NCBI RefSeq assembly: GCF_016756745.1
Contig: NZ_JAESIH010000025.1
Location: 124,001-188,000 of the forward strand
DNA: 64,000 bases
Origin: Aminivibrio sp.
GTDB lineage: Bacteria > Synergistota > Synergistia > Synergistales > Aminobacteriaceae
Direction: 5' to 3'
The notes below the pieces were generated by a model that did not search any database, was not told the origin of the DNA, and saw only the letters and a program-made list of their open reading frames with translations. A program made the position numbers and the translations under genes. This document shows, in pieces, positions 23,873-32,928 of the stretch (its first letter is position 1; each line of letters opens with the position of its first letter).

Positions 23873-25402
23873 TCAATGCCGGAACGCGCGCCATCCGCTG
23901 ATGAACATGGAAATGCCGAGCTTTTCGGCTAACGAGAAGACTTCGCTATCCCGTATCGATCCGCCGGGCTGGATGATTGCCTCGATACCGGCGTCCGCAG
24001 CCGCCTTGATACAGTCGGAAAAGGGGAAGAAGGCATCAGAGCCCATGACTGCTCCCCGTGCCTTTTCTCCCGCTTGCCTCACCGCAAAATCAACGGCATG
24101 CAGCCTGCTGCAGAAGCCTCTTCCTATACCCACCGCCTCCCGGTTCTTCACGATGGAGATGGCGTTGCTCTTGGACAGTGCCGCCACTTTCCAGGCAAAG
24201 AGAATGTCTTCCCAGAGATCCGGCCGCGGTTTTCCTATCCATTCGCCCTTATCGGGAAGGGGAAGGGGTGGAAGGCTGTCCTGCTGTACCAGGAGGCCGC
24301 TCCAGGTTCCTGTGAACTGCATCGGAGACACCCTGCCGCCCTTCCAGCGGAGCACCCTGAGGGAAGGTTTCTTTTCCTTCAGGATTTCTACCGTTTCTTC
24401 GTCGTAATCAGGGGCGAGGAGCACCTCGGTGAACCTGTCAGCTATGGCGAGTACCGTTTCCATGTCCAGTTTTTTCGATATGCCCACCACTCCGCCGAAG
24501 GCGGAAACAGGGTCGCATCCCACCGCTTTCTCGTAGGCCTCCCGCGGAGAGGAACCGCAGGCCATGCCGCAGGGTGTGGTATGTTTGACCACCAGGGCTC
24601 CGCAGCAGTCCTGGAGAAGGGCGGACCCTCTCATGGCGCAGTCTGCGTCGAGAATATTGTTGTAGGATAGGGGCTTGCCGGAGATCTGTTCCCACGGCAG
24701 ATCCGCCAGGGGTGGCAGGTAAAGGGACGCTTCCTGGTGGGGGTTTTCGCCGTACCGGAGGTCCTGTTTCTTTACAAACGCCAGGGACATTTTTTCCGGA
24801 AGATGTGAGAGGGCTGCCCCCGTCACTTCAGAGAGTCCGTCGACGATGGCGGCATCATAGGCCGAAGTGGAGCGAAAGGCCTTTAATGCCAGCATCAGCC
24901 TTGTTTCCTGGGAAACATCCCCTTCGGAACGGAGTTCGGCGACGGTGCTGCCGTAATCGGCCGGGTCAGTAAGCACGACGACCTGCCGGTAGTTTTTGGC
25001 TGCGGCTCTCAGCAGGGAGACTCCGCCGATATCGATGTTCTCGAGAAGCTCTTCCAGTTCAGGAGAGCGCCGGGCCGTCTCCTCGAAGGGGTAAAGGTTG
25101 CAGACGATCATGTCGAGCAGGGGAATGCCGAACTGCTCTGTCTCTTTCATGTCCTCAGCCGCGTCTCTCCGGGCGAGAATTCCTCCGAAGACGAGGGGGT
25201 GGAGCGTTTTCACTCTGCCCCCGAGAATATGGGGGTACCCGGTGACGTCGGAAACCTCTGTGACGGGCAGGCCGGCCTTCCTGAGATGATCGGCCGTTCC
25301 GGAACTGGAAAGCAGTTCCCAGCCCAGGGAGACAAGTTCTTCCGCGAACGGGACAATCCCTGTCTTGTCGAAAACGGAGAGAAGCGCTTTGTTGCCTTTC
25401 AT
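23873..25402 (-). CDS. purH: bifunctional AICAR transformylase / IMP cyclohydrolase
   Basis: Last two steps to IMP, 509 residues. The N-terminal IMP cyclohydrolase domain (about 1-195) begins KALLSVFDKTGIVPFAEEL with a typical SSSGTADHLR. The C-terminal transformylase domain has DLRYGENPHQ (about 211), the catalytic VVKHTTPCG segment (about 271-279) with the Lys-His pair, and ends in a variant of the QPGGSIRD block. Standard length and complete. Confidence 0.97.
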   Translation of the reverse strand: MKGNKALLSVFDKTGIVPFAEELVSLGWELLSSSGTADHLRKAGLPVTEVSDVTGYPHILGGRVKTLHPLVFGGILARRDAAEDMKETEQFGIPLLDMIVCNLYPFEETARRSPELEELLENIDIGGVSLLRAAAKNYRQVVVLTDPADYGSTVAELRSEGDVSQETRLMLALKAFRSTSAYDAAIVDGLSEVTGAALSHLPEKMSLAFVKKQDLRYGENPHQEASLYLPPLADLPWEQISGKPLSYNNILDADCAMRGSALLQDCCGALVVKHTTPCGMACGSSPREAYEKAVGCDPVSAFGGVVGISKKLDMETVLAIADRFTEVLLAPDYDEETVEILKEKKPSLRVLRWKGGRVSPMQFTGTWSGLLVQQDSLPPLPLPDKGEWIGKPRPDLWEDILFAWKVAALSKSNAISIVKNREAVGIGRGFCSRLHAVDFAVRQAGEKARGAVMGSDAFFPFSDCIKAAADAGIEAIIQPGGSIRDSEVFSLAEKLGISMFISGWRAFRH

Positions 25403-25406
25403 TGTT

Positions 25407-25991
25407 TCAGCTCCTTTCAGATACGGAGGCGCCGGAAAAAAGCGCCGCGAGGGTTTTCCAGTAGAGTCCGTGCTCCGCCCTGTGGATTCGTTTCTCCAGG
25501 GATTCGAGGGTATCGGAGGGGCGGACGGGAACTGCCTTCTGGGCCAGTATGGGGCCGGAATCGATGCCTTGATCCACCAAGTGGACCGTTACTCCGGTAA
25601 TTTTGACCCCGTACTTCCACGCATCCCCGATGCCGTCCCTGCCGGGAAAAGAGGGAAGAAGAGAGGGATGGATATTCACGATGCGACCTCTGTGGGCGGC
25701 AACGAATTCAGGAGAGAGGATGCGCATGAAGCCCGCGAGAACGATCCACTCCACCCTTTTCAGGGAGCAGAGGCCGGCGAGCTGCCGTTCGGCACCCGAT
25801 CTCCCCTCCTTCCCGTAGTCGAGGATTTCCGTCGGGTACCCCATTTCCCCGGCGATTTTCAGTCCGGCCGCCTTCGGGTTGTCGCTCGCGACAAACTCGA
25901 GCCGGGCTTCGATCTTTCCCTGGGAGGCAGCACGGGCGATAGCCGCCATATTTGTTCCCCGTCCGGAGATGAGGACGGCAAAGGATGTCAT
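25407..25991 (-). CDS. purN: phosphoribosylglycinamide formyltransferase
   Basis: Folate-dependent GAR transformylase, 194 residues. ISGRGTNMAAI (about 8-18) binds the ribonucleotide phosphate; GFMRILSPEF (about 86), NIHPSLLPSFPG (about 104-115; catalytic Asn and His) and the GVTVHLVDQGIDSGPI block (about 132-147; catalytic Asp) are all present. Its ATG overlaps the purM stop by 4 bases. Confidence 0.97.
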   Translation of the reverse strand: MTSFAVLISGRGTNMAAIARAASQGKIEARLEFVASDNPKAAGLKIAGEMGYPTEILDYGKEGRSGAERQLAGLCSLKRVEWIVLAGFMRILSPEFVAAHRGRIVNIHPSLLPSFPGRDGIGDAWKYGVKITGVTVHLVDQGIDSGPILAQKAVPVRPSDTLESLEKRIHRAEHGLYWKTLAALFSGASVSERS

Positions 25992-26986
25992 GCTGAAACC
26001 CCGCCGATGACATACCCCTTTTCTCCCAGGCCCTCGAGAAGGGAAAGAAACTCGGGGAGCTTCTCTTCCCGGACGATAAAGGCAAAGCCGATGCCAAGGT
26101 TGAACACCCTGCGCATTTCGATTTCGTCGATTCCATGGTCCCGAAGAAGGGAAAATATGGGGGGGCGGGGCCAGGCTTCGTAGTCTATAGCAAGGGAAAG
26201 ACCGCCGGGAATGACCCGCCGGATGTTGTCATAGAGTCCTCCGCCGGTGATGTGGGCCATGCCCCCCACAAGCCCCGACCGGGCCGCCTCGAGGGCGACG
26301 GAGACATATAGTCTGGTGGGAACGAGAAGGCTCTCACCGAGAGTTTTTCTCTCAAGGATTTCCGGCGTGTCGGAAAGGCCGCAGGGATTTTCGGACGAGA
26401 AAAGAGCCTTCCGGACAAGAGAAAAGCCGTTGCTATGAACTCCCGAACTCGGGATGCCCACCACGGCGTCGCCCGGGGCAATCCGGCTTCCGTCGATAAT
26501 TTCATCCTCCCGGAGCATGCCGACGGAAAAACCAGCAAGATCCAACCCGTCTTCGCCGTAGGTACCGGGCATTTCCGCAGTTTCCCCGCCGAGGAGGACG
26601 CATCCGCTGTCCCGGCAGGCCCTGGCGGCGCTTTCCACGATGGGGCCGAGAATCTCTGGTTTCAGCCTTCCGCAGGCGATGTAGTCGAGGAAGAAGAGGG
26701 GCCGAGCACCGCAGGTGACAAGATCGTTCACATTCATGGCCACCAGATCTTGGCCGATCCCGTCAAACTTTCCCGCTGCCTTGGCCACTTCGATCTTCGT
26801 TCCCACGCCGTCGCAGCAACCCGCCAGTACAAGACCCCCGGGCAGCCTGTAGAGGCCGCTGAATCCCCCTATGCCCCCGAGCACGTTCGGGGCGGGCGGC
26901 ATGGACCGGACGATATTCCTGATGGTCTCTACCCATTGGTCCGCAAGGAGAATGTCCACCCCCGCGTCCCTATAGTTCAGGTTCAT
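25988..26986 (-). CDS. purM: phosphoribosylformylglycinamidine cyclo-ligase
   Basis: AIR synthetase, 332 residues. YRDAGVDI at the N-terminus, GIGGFSGLYRL (about 40), CCDGVGTKIEVA (about 57-68), the VNDLVTCGARPLFFLDYIA block (about 86-104) and GGETAEMPGTYGEDGLDLAG (about 134-153). The start at 26986 has a strong GGAGGGAGGAG Shine-Dalgarno and overlaps the end of purF by 17 bases; a longer frame to 27037 has no such site. Confidence 0.96.
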   Translation of the reverse strand: MNLNYRDAGVDILLADQWVETIRNIVRSMPPAPNVLGGIGGFSGLYRLPGGLVLAGCCDGVGTKIEVAKAAGKFDGIGQDLVAMNVNDLVTCGARPLFFLDYIACGRLKPEILGPIVESAARACRDSGCVLLGGETAEMPGTYGEDGLDLAGFSVGMLREDEIIDGSRIAPGDAVVGIPSSGVHSNGFSLVRKALFSSENPCGLSDTPEILERKTLGESLLVPTRLYVSVALEAARSGLVGGMAHITGGGLYDNIRRVIPGGLSLAIDYEAWPRPPIFSLLRDHGIDEIEMRRVFNLGIGFAFIVREEKLPEFLSLLEGLGEKGYVIGGVSA

Positions 26987-28343
26987 GGTCTTCTCCTCCC
27001 TCCATATATTGGCCGGAAAAGCAGGCCGTGCAGACATCGCCGCTGGGAAGGCCGATCGCTTCGATGAGGTCCTCTTCTGTGATGTAGGAGAGGGAATCCG
27101 CCCCCACTTCCCGTTCGAGCTGCCGGAGATTCATCCGGGCCGCCGCAAGCTCCACCCTCGTCGGCGTATCGATGCCGTAGTAGCAGGGGAACCGCACCGG
27201 TGGAGACGAAATCCTGACATGAACCTGGTTTGCGCCGCATGCCTTTATCATGGAGATCATCCTCTGGCACGTGGTTCCACGGACGATGGAGTCGTCCACC
27301 ACAGCGACGTTCTTTCCAGAGAGTATCTCCGTGATGGGGTTGAGCTTGATTCTCACGCCGAGTTCCCGGACCCTCCGGGTGGGTTCGATGAAGGTCCTGC
27401 CGACATACCTGTTCCTGACCACGGTCTGCTCGTAGGGGATGCCGCTTTTTTCCGCATAGCCGAGGGCGGCGATGGTTCCGCTGTCCGGCATTCCCGTGGC
27501 GATATGGGCTTCGGGGCAGGGCGCCCGGTCGGCAAGCTTTCTTCCAAGTTCTTTCCTGACTTCGTAGACAGAACGACCGCTGATGACGCTGTCCGGCCTG
27601 GCAAAATAGACGAACTCGAAGGCACATCCATACCGGCGCTTCACGTCCACCGGAATGGGGATGGAATCCATACCGTTCAGGCCGAAAATGACCACCTCTC
27701 CGGGTTCCACTTCCCGTACCACCGATGCGCCTACAAGGTTCAGGGCGCAGGTTTCGGAGGAGACGTAGAACACGTCGTCCCGCTTCCCTATGACGAGCGG
27801 CCGGAATCCCCAGGGGTCCCTGGCTGCCACGAGGTCCTGGCCTACCAGCATGGCAAGTGAGTAAGCCCCCCTCAGCCTGGCGAGAGAATCCAGCAATGCG
27901 TCCAGGGATTCTTTGTGGGGCTGGTGGGCCATGAGGTGGAGGATGACCTCCGTATCCGTGGCTGAATGGAAAATGGCGCCCCGGTTTTCAAGGAAGAGCT
28001 TGATCCCGCCGGCATTGGTCAGGTTGCCGTTGTGAGCCACCGCGAGAGACGTTTTCGAAGTACTCGCGGTAAGCGGCTGGGCATTGGCCAAATCAGGTCC
28101 TCCAGCCGTAGAGTACCTGACATGCCCGATGGCGCACGATGTCTCGACGGCTGCAAGTTCCGCCTGGTTCAGGGCAAGGTGGACCAGCCCGGCTCCCTTG
28201 ATCGAGGAAATCCGGCCTTGGGAATTGACCCAGGCCACACCCGCCGCTTCCTGGCCTCTGTGCTGGAGGGCGTAGAGGCCCAGGTAAACGTCCTCGAGGA
28301 CTTTTCCCCCCATGGGTGAGTAGGCACCGAAAATACCGCACAT
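26970..28343 (-). CDS. purF: amidophosphoribosyltransferase (Fe-S type)
   Basis: First committed purine step, 457 residues. Starts Met-Cys-Gly-Ile: the nucleophile Cys2 is exposed simply by Met removal, so there is no propeptide. Glutaminase residues include RYSTAGG and HNGNLTNA; the PRPP motif is VAVVDDSIVRGTT (about 341-353). Four Cys fit the Bacillus-type 4Fe-4S cluster: RYGCAFEF, RFPCYYG and the C-terminal CTAC pair. This suggests an oxygen-sensitive enzyme, in keeping with an anaerobe. Confidence 0.97.
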   Translation of the reverse strand: MCGIFGAYSPMGGKVLEDVYLGLYALQHRGQEAAGVAWVNSQGRISSIKGAGLVHLALNQAELAAVETSCAIGHVRYSTAGGPDLANAQPLTASTSKTSLAVAHNGNLTNAGGIKLFLENRGAIFHSATDTEVILHLMAHQPHKESLDALLDSLARLRGAYSLAMLVGQDLVAARDPWGFRPLVIGKRDDVFYVSSETCALNLVGASVVREVEPGEVVIFGLNGMDSIPIPVDVKRRYGCAFEFVYFARPDSVISGRSVYEVRKELGRKLADRAPCPEAHIATGMPDSGTIAALGYAEKSGIPYEQTVVRNRYVGRTFIEPTRRVRELGVRIKLNPITEILSGKNVAVVDDSIVRGTTCQRMISMIKACGANQVHVRISSPPVRFPCYYGIDTPTRVELAAARMNLRQLEREVGADSLSYITEEDLIEAIGLPSGDVCTACFSGQYMEGGEDHEPEL

Positions 28344-30497
28344 TCAGTTATTCCTCCATATTTCCTGTATACGGGCAACCGTCAGGCTGAAGGCTCCCTC
28401 GACTGATAGGCTGTCGCCGCCTGCCCGCCCCAGCTCAAGACAGGGATAGCCGCTCCAGATGACTTTGAAGAGAGGTACCCTGGCCATGGGAACGGCATAC
28501 AGCGCTCGAGCTCCTCCTTCGCCGAAGAGAACCACGTCTTTTCTTGTGGGGATCCCGAGGGTGATTCGTGCCCCGAGGCCGCTTTCAGCGGAGTCTTTCG
28601 CCAGGGCGGCGGCAAGCCCTCCTCCGGCGAGAGCCCGCCCGCTTCGTGCTGCTTTTGCACGAGCCGTTCCGACAGCTCTTTCGGAAAAATCCTTCTCGGC
28701 CTCACCGGAGAATTCGAGAGGCCGCCCAGACTCCGGCAGCCCAAGGGACCGGATGTACAGGCTGCCTGCGAGAGAAGCGTTACAGGGGCCCACGAGGAAG
28801 AGGACGTCCCCTTCTTCCCAGGCACCGGAGGGAAGACAATCTTCGGGGGAAGGAATGAGCCCCACCGTTCCCACCACGGGAGTGGGCAGTATAGCTCCGG
28901 ATTTCGTTTCGTTGTAAAGGCTGACGTTCCCTGAGACCACGGGGCAGCCAAGGGCTTCGCACGCCGCCGCCATGCCCTTGATGCATTCTTCCAGGGCCCA
29001 GTATTGCCCGGGAACCTCCGGAGACGGGAAATTGAGGCAGTCCGTCAGCCCGAGGGGCTCAGCCCCCGCAACCGAAAGGGCACGAACGGTCCGCGCGACC
29101 GTTTCCGCTCCCCCCCTGAAAGGATCGAGACCGCATTTCCATGGGTCCGCGTCGAAAACCAGGGCGATAAGAGAATCTCTTCCCTTGATTCTGAGGACGC
29201 TCACCGGATGTCCCGGCCCCCTTACCGTATTGAGCTGCACCATGGAGTCGTACTGATCGAAAATCCAGTGTTTGGGGGACATGGAAGGGTTCCCGAGGAG
29301 GGAAAGCAGCGTTGTATTCCAGTCTCCCGGAGCGGTGAGCCCGTCCAGATCGAAATTCCATCTTGTTTCGAAATCCGCCGGCCTTTCCGACGGCCAGTGA
29401 ATAGGAGGGCACCTGTCCCCGATGAGCGAGACGGGAAGGGAGGCGACTTTTTCTCCGTGGAAGAAAATGGAGTAGTCATCCCCCTCCTCGGTTTCACCGA
29501 TGACCGCGCAGTCAAGTTCCCATTTCCGCGCAACCGAGGAGACGTCTTCCATGTGCTCCGGGTCGATGATGAGCAGCATTCTTTCCTGGGATTCGGAAAG
29601 AGCGATCTCCCATGGCTCCATGTCCGCAGCCCGAAGAGGCACCCTGTCGAAGTGGAGTTTCATGCCGACACCGCTCTTTGCCGCCACCTCGCTCGAGGAT
29701 GATGTAATTCCTGCCGCACCCATATCCTGCATACTGACGATGAGATTTTTCTCCTTCAGTTCAAGGCATGCCTCGATAAGCATTTTTTCCGCGAAGGGGT
29801 CGCCGATCTGTATGGAAGGCCTGCTTTCCTTCGCGTCCTCCGAAAGTTCCGCCGATGCGAAAGCGGCTCCGGCAATGCCGTCACGGCCCGTTTTAGAGCC
29901 GAGAAGAACCACGAGCTGCCCCGGACGGGCAGTCTGGGAACTGACAATTTTATCCAGCTCGACGAGACCGATGCAAAAGGCGTTGAGAAGGGGGTTTTCG
30001 TTGTAGCATGAGTCGTAGGCTGTTTTCCCTCCGACGGTGGGGACGCCCACGGCATTCCCGTAGTCTCCAACGCCCTTCACGATTCCTGCGGAAAGATGCC
30101 CCGTTCTCCGGTTGTCAATATCGCCGAAAAAGAGACCGTCCATGGAGGCAAGCGGCCTGGCTCCCAGGGCGAGGATATCCCGTATGATGCCGCCCACTCC
30201 AGTGGCTGCTCCCTGGTAGGGCGCAACGGCGGACGGGTGGTTGTGGCTTTCCGCCTTGAACGCCGCTCCCAGGCCATCCCCGAGGTCGACGATTCCCGCG
30301 TTTTCGCCGGGTCCGAGGACTACTTTCGGTCCCCTGACGGGAAAATGCTTCAGAAGGTGTTTCGTGGACTTATAGCTGCAGTGTTCAGACCACATTACCC
30401 CGAGGATCCTGAGTTCACATTCATTGGGTTCCCTTCCCAGGGCGGCTTCGGCGACGGCGAATTCTTCCTTCCTGATGCCGTATTTACTGAAGTCCAT
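28344..30497 (-). CDS. purL: FGAM synthase, PurL subunit (small type)
   Basis: 717 residues, the short PurL that works with separate PurS and PurQ. Conserved blocks: GVMWSEHCSYKSTK (about 30-43), the LGPGENAGIVDLGDG segment (about 57), ESHNHPSAVAPYQGAATGVG (about 77-96), QDMGAAGITSSSSE (about 255-268) and NVSLYNE (about 525). The ATG at 30497 (MDFSKYG) overlaps the purQ stop by 14 bases; a longer frame into purQ is not credible. Confidence 0.96.
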   Translation of the reverse strand: MDFSKYGIRKEEFAVAEAALGREPNECELRILGVMWSEHCSYKSTKHLLKHFPVRGPKVVLGPGENAGIVDLGDGLGAAFKAESHNHPSAVAPYQGAATGVGGIIRDILALGARPLASMDGLFFGDIDNRRTGHLSAGIVKGVGDYGNAVGVPTVGGKTAYDSCYNENPLLNAFCIGLVELDKIVSSQTARPGQLVVLLGSKTGRDGIAGAAFASAELSEDAKESRPSIQIGDPFAEKMLIEACLELKEKNLIVSMQDMGAAGITSSSSEVAAKSGVGMKLHFDRVPLRAADMEPWEIALSESQERMLLIIDPEHMEDVSSVARKWELDCAVIGETEEGDDYSIFFHGEKVASLPVSLIGDRCPPIHWPSERPADFETRWNFDLDGLTAPGDWNTTLLSLLGNPSMSPKHWIFDQYDSMVQLNTVRGPGHPVSVLRIKGRDSLIALVFDADPWKCGLDPFRGGAETVARTVRALSVAGAEPLGLTDCLNFPSPEVPGQYWALEECIKGMAAACEALGCPVVSGNVSLYNETKSGAILPTPVVGTVGLIPSPEDCLPSGAWEEGDVLFLVGPCNASLAGSLYIRSLGLPESGRPLEFSGEAEKDFSERAVGTARAKAARSGRALAGGGLAAALAKDSAESGLGARITLGIPTRKDVVLFGEGGARALYAVPMARVPLFKVIWSGYPCLELGRAGGDSLSVEGAFSLTVARIQEIWRNN

Positions 30498-31203
30498 GAC
30501 GCCTGCTTCCTTTCTCAAGGAAAGAAGCGACGGACCGCCAGAAAAGCCGGCCGTCCTCTCCTCCGAGAATAGCCTCGCATGCCCTTTCGGGGTGGGGCAT
30601 AAGTCCGAGAACATTGCCCTGCGGATTGACGATGCCCGCGATGTTGTTCACTGATCCGTTGGGATTCCACTCGTCTCCCCCGTCGCCACGGGGAGAGACA
30701 TAACGGAACACCGTTCCCCCTCTGTTTTCGAGGTCTTCAAGCTCGTCAGCGGGAAGAAAGAAAAGGCCGTCCCCGTGGGCGATGGGAAACTGCACCACCT
30801 GTCCTTTTTCGAAGAGGCAGGTAAAGGGAGTTTCCGTGTTTTCCACCGACAAAAAGCAGGACCTGCAGATAAAAGAAAGAGTTTTATTGGGCAGCAGCAC
30901 TCCCGGAAGAAGGCGGGATTCAGTCAGTATCTGGAATCCGTTGCAGATGCCAAGGACGAGCGCCCCCCGTTCGGCGTGTTCCCTTACCGCCCCCATGACG
31001 GGGGAACGGGCCGCTATGGCGCCGCTTCTCAGGTAATCCCCATAGGAAAAACCGCCCGGAAGAATGACGAGATCTGTCCCTTCCGGGATCCGTTCTTCCC
31101 TGTGCCAGACGGCATTCACTTCGCATCCGAGAGTATCCCGGACGGAGTGAATGACGTCCTGGTCACAGTTGCTTCCCGGGAAAATGACAACAGAGGTCCT
31201 CAC
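30484..31203 (-). CDS. purQ: FGAM synthase, glutaminase subunit
   Basis: Class I glutamine amidotransferase subunit supplying ammonia to PurL, 239 residues. Catalytic Cys in LGICNGFQIL (about 86), catalytic His-Glu in GLMPHPERA (about 207-215), and GSNCDQD / GGFSYGDYLRSG near the N-terminus. Adjacent genes purS and purL encode its partners. Confidence 0.97.
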   Translation of the reverse strand: MRTSVVIFPGSNCDQDVIHSVRDTLGCEVNAVWHREERIPEGTDLVILPGGFSYGDYLRSGAIAARSPVMGAVREHAERGALVLGICNGFQILTESRLLPGVLLPNKTLSFICRSCFLSVENTETPFTCLFEKGQVVQFPIAHGDGLFFLPADELEDLENRGGTVFRYVSPRGDGGDEWNPNGSVNNIAGIVNPQGNVLGLMPHPERACEAILGGEDGRLFWRSVASFLEKGSRRHGLQ

Positions 31204-31458
31204 CTACTCTCCCTCCACTTCGATGCGGTACTGTTCGATTATGGGGTTGACCAGAAGATCATCGCACATCTTTTCCGCCTCTTTCCTGGCGTCGGCCGGG
31301 GAATCGGCGTCGATCCAGAGCTGAATGTACTTCCCGACCTTTGCGGATTCAAGGGATTCGTGGCCGAGGGATACAAGAGAATTGGCCACGGCCTTTCCCT
31401 GAATATCGAGAACTCCGTCCTTGAGCTGTACAAAAACATGGACGTGGTGGAGCATCAC
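31204..31458 (-). CDS. purS: FGAM synthase, PurS subunit
   Basis: 84-residue PurS, the small scaffold that joins PurL and PurQ. Typical LKDGVLDIQGKAVANSLVSLG (part of residues 12-32) and VGKYIQLWID (about 42). Overlaps the purC stop by 4 bases and ends directly before purQ. Confidence 0.95.
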   Translation of the reverse strand: MMLHHVHVFVQLKDGVLDIQGKAVANSLVSLGHESLESAKVGKYIQLWIDADSPADARKEAEKMCDDLLVNPIIEQYRIEVEGE

Positions 31459-32174
31459 AAGGCCCCCGCGGAGGATACCCGTCTCCAGATTTCTTCGTAG
31501 GCTCCCAGAACGTCACCGAGATCTTTACGGAAACGGTCTTTGTCGAGGCGGTTTTTGGTGTCCCTGTCCCAGAAACGGCAGGTATCGGGAGAAATTTCGT
31601 CTGCGAGAAGAAGGTTTCCTTCCGTGTCGATACCGAACTCGAGCTTGAAGTCCACCAGGATGATCCCGAGAGCGAGGAAATATTCGGAGAGAAGAGAATT
31701 GACCTTGAGGGTTATTTCCTTTATTTTATTTAACTGCTCAGGGGTCGACCAGCCGAAAAGAAGGGCATGGTCTTCCGTTATGATCGGATCCCCAAGGGCG
31801 TCGTCCTTCAGGTAGAGTTCAACCAGGGGGCGGGGAAGCACCTTGCCTTCCTCGACACCGAGACGTTTGCAGAGGGTTCCGGTGGTAATGTTCCTCACCA
31901 CGACCTCGATGGGGATGATGGTGACCTTTCGGACAAGCTGCTGGAGATCGTCGATCCTGCGGATAAAATGGGTGGGAACGCCTTTTTTCCCCAGGTACTC
32001 GAACAGAGCCGAGCTGATGAGGTTGTTGAGCCTTCCCTTGCCTTCGATGGAATCTTTTTTCAGTGCGTTAAAGGCCGTGAGGGAATTTTTATATTCCACG
32101 ACGTACACTGAAGGATCGTCAGTGGTCCAGACTTTTTTCGCCTTTCCATCGTACAGGAACTCTTTTTTTTCCAT
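31455..32174 (-). CDS. purC: SAICAR synthetase
   Basis: Adds aspartate to CAIR, 239 residues. KKEFLYDGKAKKVW at the N-terminus, IPIEVVVRNITTGTLCKRLG (about 92-111), LVDFKLEFGIDTEGNLLLAD (about 172-191), DEISPDTCRFWD (about 191-202). First gene of the minus-strand pur operon. Shine-Dalgarno GGAGGTG. purB, needed for the next step, is not in the window. Confidence 0.97.
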   Translation of the reverse strand: MEKKEFLYDGKAKKVWTTDDPSVYVVEYKNSLTAFNALKKDSIEGKGRLNNLISSALFEYLGKKGVPTHFIRRIDDLQQLVRKVTIIPIEVVVRNITTGTLCKRLGVEEGKVLPRPLVELYLKDDALGDPIITEDHALLFGWSTPEQLNKIKEITLKVNSLLSEYFLALGIILVDFKLEFGIDTEGNLLLADEISPDTCRFWDRDTKNRLDKDRFRKDLGDVLGAYEEIWRRVSSAGAL

Positions 32175-32203
32175 GGGGCACCTCCGCTGAGTGATGTGCT
32201 CAC

Positions 32204-32232
32204 ATTATTTACTAGAATGCCAAAAATGTCAA
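32204..32232 (-). promoter_or_regulatory. pur operon promoter
   Basis: On the minus strand TTGACA (32232-32227), 17-bp spacer, AATAAT (32209-32204). Start expected near 32197, 23 bases before the purC ATG, so there is no room for a purine riboswitch. Control is more likely at this promoter, for example by the PurR encoded at 42078. Confidence 0.7.
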
Positions 32233-32253
32233 TAAAAGGAGATCTCCCGAAAA

Positions 32254-32895
32254 ATGAAGCCGCTGGAAGAGTTTCCCGTATCGGTCATTGTCCTTGCCGG
32301 CGGTTACGGCCGGCGGATGGGTGGAGAAAAACTGTTTGTCGAGATCAACTCTGTTCCCCTCGTTCTGAAGGTGCTCAGGAAAGTGTCCCGATTTTCGGCG
32401 GAAATACTGCTTTCCATAGCGCCGAGACAAACACCGTATGTTTCCGCCATGCTCTCGGGTATAATCTCTCAGTACGGCCTGCGTCTCGTGGAAGACAAGC
32501 AGGAAGAGGGCGGACCCCTCGGCGGCATCCTGGAGGGATTGAAGCAGGCTTCCCTGAAGTGGTCTTTCGTCTGTGCCTGTGACATGCCCTGGATATCCGA
32601 GCCCGTGGTTAAAACCCTGTGGCGCCGCTGCGAGGATGACACCTATGCGATCGTGCCGAGAATAGGCGGATATTTTGAACCTCTCCACGCTTTTTACGAC
32701 AGGGAATGCATACCGGCAATCGAAAGGGCGGTTCGCTCGGGAGAACGGAAGATCACGTCTTTTTATGACTCGGTGAAGGTAACTGCTGTGGATGAAGGGC
32801 ATTTTTCCCATCTTCCCGGCTACAAAAAATCTTTCGACAATCTGAACAGCAGAAACGATCTCCTGGATCCGGGAAACGCACACCTCTTTGATTAA
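32254..32895 (+). CDS. mobA: molybdenum cofactor guanylyltransferase
   Basis: Transfers GMP to molybdopterin, making the bis-MGD cofactor; 213 residues. N-terminal nucleotide-binding VIVLAGGYGRRMGGEK (about 11-26), the GGPLGGILEGL segment (about 85-95) and CACDMPWI (about 107-114) with the metal Asp. Divergent from purC, with AAGGAG at 32237-32242. No other molybdopterin genes are near. A related nucleotidyltransferase (MocA-like) is possible, but the motif set fits MobA. Confidence 0.85.
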   Translation: MKPLEEFPVSVIVLAGGYGRRMGGEKLFVEINSVPLVLKVLRKVSRFSAEILLSIAPRQTPYVSAMLSGIISQYGLRLVEDKQEEGGPLGGILEGLKQASLKWSFVCACDMPWISEPVVKTLWRRCEDDTYAIVPRIGGYFEPLHAFYDRECIPAIERAVRSGERKITSFYDSVKVTAVDEGHFSHLPGYKKSFDNLNSRNDLLDPGNAHLFD

Positions 32896-32928
32896 AGGAG
32901 ATTTTGGCACTTTTGGAAGGAGAACAGC

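Noticed and set aside
31204-32250. Purine riboswitch upstream of purC
   Set aside because: The promoter places the start only about 23 bases before purC, leaving no room for an aptamer.
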